From NCBI GenBank assembly GCA_017427065.1, contig JAFRTL010000007.1, forward strand, positions 163,292 to 227,291: a stretch of 64,000 bases of DNA, written 5' to 3'. Each line of letters starts with the position of its first letter. Position 1 is the stretch's first letter. Made by a program: the position numbers and the translations under genes. This DNA is from Bacteroidaceae bacterium (lineage in GTDB: Bacteria; Bacteroidota; Bacteroidia; Bacteroidales; Bacteroidaceae). This document shows, piece by piece, positions 62,908-64,000 of the stretch. The notes beneath the pieces are model-generated. The model was given only the letters and a program-made list of their open reading frames with translations, made no database searches and had not been told where the DNA came from.

Positions 62908-64000
62908 TTAGAAACCAATGTTCACACCGAAGAGATACTGACGTGGCATACCATATGCACCGTAGTCAACACCCTTATTCATATCGCTACCTACACGGCC
63001 GGTTTCAGGATCCAGACCAGAGTAACCAGTGATAGTGAATACGTTAGACATCTGAGCGTACAGACGGATTCTTGACAAGGTCAGCTTCTGAGCTATCTTA
63101 CGTGGGAAGGTATAACCCAGAGTCAAAGTCTGCATACGCAGGAATGAGCCGTCCTCAATATACATTGAGTTAGATACGTTACCAGACTCAGTAGCCTCAG
63201 CATTTGTACTTACCCACATTGGGTACTTACCGTTTGGATTCTCAGGACTCCAAGAGTTGTCACGACGGTCGTAGCTGTAGTTAGAACCCAAGTTACCGAA
63301 GTGAGTGTAGTACTTGTAGTGAGCAAAGTTGTCGTTACCGATTGAGTAGTACAGGTAAGTGCTCAGATCCCACTCCTTCCAGTTCAAGCTGATGTTCACA
63401 CCACCTGTCAGGTCTGGATGAGGATTACCGATGATTTGACGGTCATTCTGGTTGATAATACCATCACCATTCAAATCCTTCATGATATAGCGTCCAACCC
63501 AATCTTCTGGATGTGCCTTTACATAATCATCATCGCCCTCAACACCTCTACCAATCAAGTCATAAATACCATTGGCAGCACCGTAAGGAGCAACTCCGTG
63601 TGAAACAACCTCTGATGCACTCTTATAAATGCCATCCACTACATAACCGTAGAACATACCGATAGGCTGTCCTGGAGTAGTGATGGTGATATCTGTCAGA
63701 CGGGAACCGTAGAAGATGTCAGAAGCACCCAGCTTAACCACCTCGTTCTTGTACCAAGAAGCGTTGGCGCTGATGTTGTAGCGTAGCTGGCCGATCTGGT
63801 CTCTCCAACCGATGGAGAAGTCAATACCGGTGTTCTTCATCTCACCTACGTTAGCGTATGGACGAGATGCCAAACCAGTCTGGTATGACCAAGGAGCTGG
63901 AACCAACATGTCAGAAGTCTTCTTGATATAGAAGTCGAAGCTTGAAGTCAACTTGTTGTTGAAAGCGGTCAGGTCATAACCTACGTTGAACATCTTTGAG
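62908..64000 (-). CDS. SusC-like TonB-dependent outer-membrane receptor (partial, N-terminus beyond the right edge)
   Basis: The last 363 residues of a SusC/RagA barrel are visible; the frame is open at the right edge (codon TCA at 63999-63997), so the true start lies outside. Beta-strand features are SSFDFYIKKTSDMLVPAPWS, IDFSIGWRDQIGQLRYNISA and LRMQTLTLGYTFPRKIAQKL, ending in MPRQYLFGVNIGF with a terminal Phe as expected for outer-membrane insertion. It works with the downstream SusD to import a glycan or other nutrient, energised by TonB. Confidence 0.95.
   Translation of the reverse strand, partial: SKMFNVGYDLTAFNNKLTSSFDFYIKKTSDMLVPAPWSYQTGLASRPYANVGEMKNTGIDFSIGWRDQIGQLRYNISANASWYKNEVVKLGASDIFYGSRLTDITITTPGQPIGMFYGYVVDGIYKSASEVVSHGVAPYGAANGIYDLIGRGVEGDDDYVKAHPEDWVGRYIMKDLNGDGIINQNDRQIIGNPHPDLTGGVNISLNWKEWDLSTYLYYSIGNDNFAHYKYYTHFGNLGSNYSYDRRDNSWSPENPNGKYPMWVSTNAEATESGNVSNSMYIEDGSFLRMQTLTLGYTFPRKIAQKLTLSRIRLYAQMSNVFTITGYSGLDPETGRVGSDMNKGVDYGAYGMPRQYLFGVNIGF

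Noticed and set aside
62908-63993. Met at 63993 as the start of SusC
   Set aside because: The frame stays open to the window edge and the SusC family is about 1000 residues; this is an internal Met in a truncated gene.

Overview
The window looks like a chromosomal segment of a Bacteroidota species, most likely a Prevotella-like member of the Bacteroidales. The evidence is a SusC/SusD pair, Bacteroidota-style operons (exbB-exbD-tonB; purB-rluB-asnS; a DAHP synthase fused to chorismate mutase), and promoters of the TTTG-N20-TAnnTTTG type. The content is core metabolism and information processing. I see no rRNA, insertion sequence, prophage or CRISPR array, and a single tRNA (Val-UAC).

Layout. 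1-6.1 kb (minus): the branched-chain amino acid operon ilvD-ilvB-ilvN-acyl-ACP thioesterase-ilvC; ilvC runs off the left edge. 6.2-8.2 kb: a SlyD-like peptidyl-prolyl isomerase, a MITE-like inverted-repeat element and a TPR protein. 8.2-12.3 kb (plus): the phenylalanine/tyrosine operon pheA-aminotransferase-DAHP synthase/chorismate mutase-tyrA, followed by dnaG. 14.4-24.7 kb (minus): folE, a SPOR protein, tpiA, a DoxX/MauE-like membrane protein, a DUF1599 protein, an M23/LysM peptidase, and the cluster exbB-exbD-tonB-DJ-1-ispD-recG. 24.7-27.9 kb (plus): nadK, mdh and a coiled-coil membrane protein. 27.9-35.4 kb (minus): apbC, a repeat-rich non-coding gap, ilvE-trmB, and FAH-ispF-S8 protease-xseA-xseB. 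35.5-43.4 kb: a SUI1-like factor, rplM-rpsI-rpsB-tsf, purB-rluB-asnS and tRNA-Val. 43.4-50.2 kb (minus): carB, glmM with a DUF4827 lipoprotein, and a DHH phosphoesterase. 50.3-64 kb: a GH30 enzyme, Tex, a MalY-type lyase, a DUF3737 protein, a MATE exporter, prfC, an AraC regulator with an orphan AraC sensor domain beside it, SusD and the C-terminal part of SusC.

The most interesting feature is regulation by leaders. The ilv operon is preceded by a 22-residue leader peptide with 13 Leu/Ile/Val residues, an intrinsic terminator, and a perfect 10-bp antiterminator that would be masked by a ribosome at the leader stop codon. The aromatic operon has a 28-residue leader with 10 Phe/Tyr residues between codons 4 and 16, again with mutually exclusive antiterminator and terminator pairings. 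carB has a 35-codon leader ORF whose stop codon abuts a terminator hairpin, a geometry like pyrBI-type attenuation. The rplM operon has a structured leader between its promoter and first gene. Together these suggest that this bacterium relies on coupling of transcription and translation to control amino-acid and nucleotide synthesis.

Other non-coding structures are a 248-bp element with perfect 30-bp terminal inverted repeats, a 22-bp tandem palindrome between nadK and mdh, GTGAAGTG-rich hairpins upstream of apbC, a dispersed TAGGAAAAAATATTTT motif, and a palindrome-terminator unit beside susD. All functional assignments come from reading motifs by eye; no database search was run.
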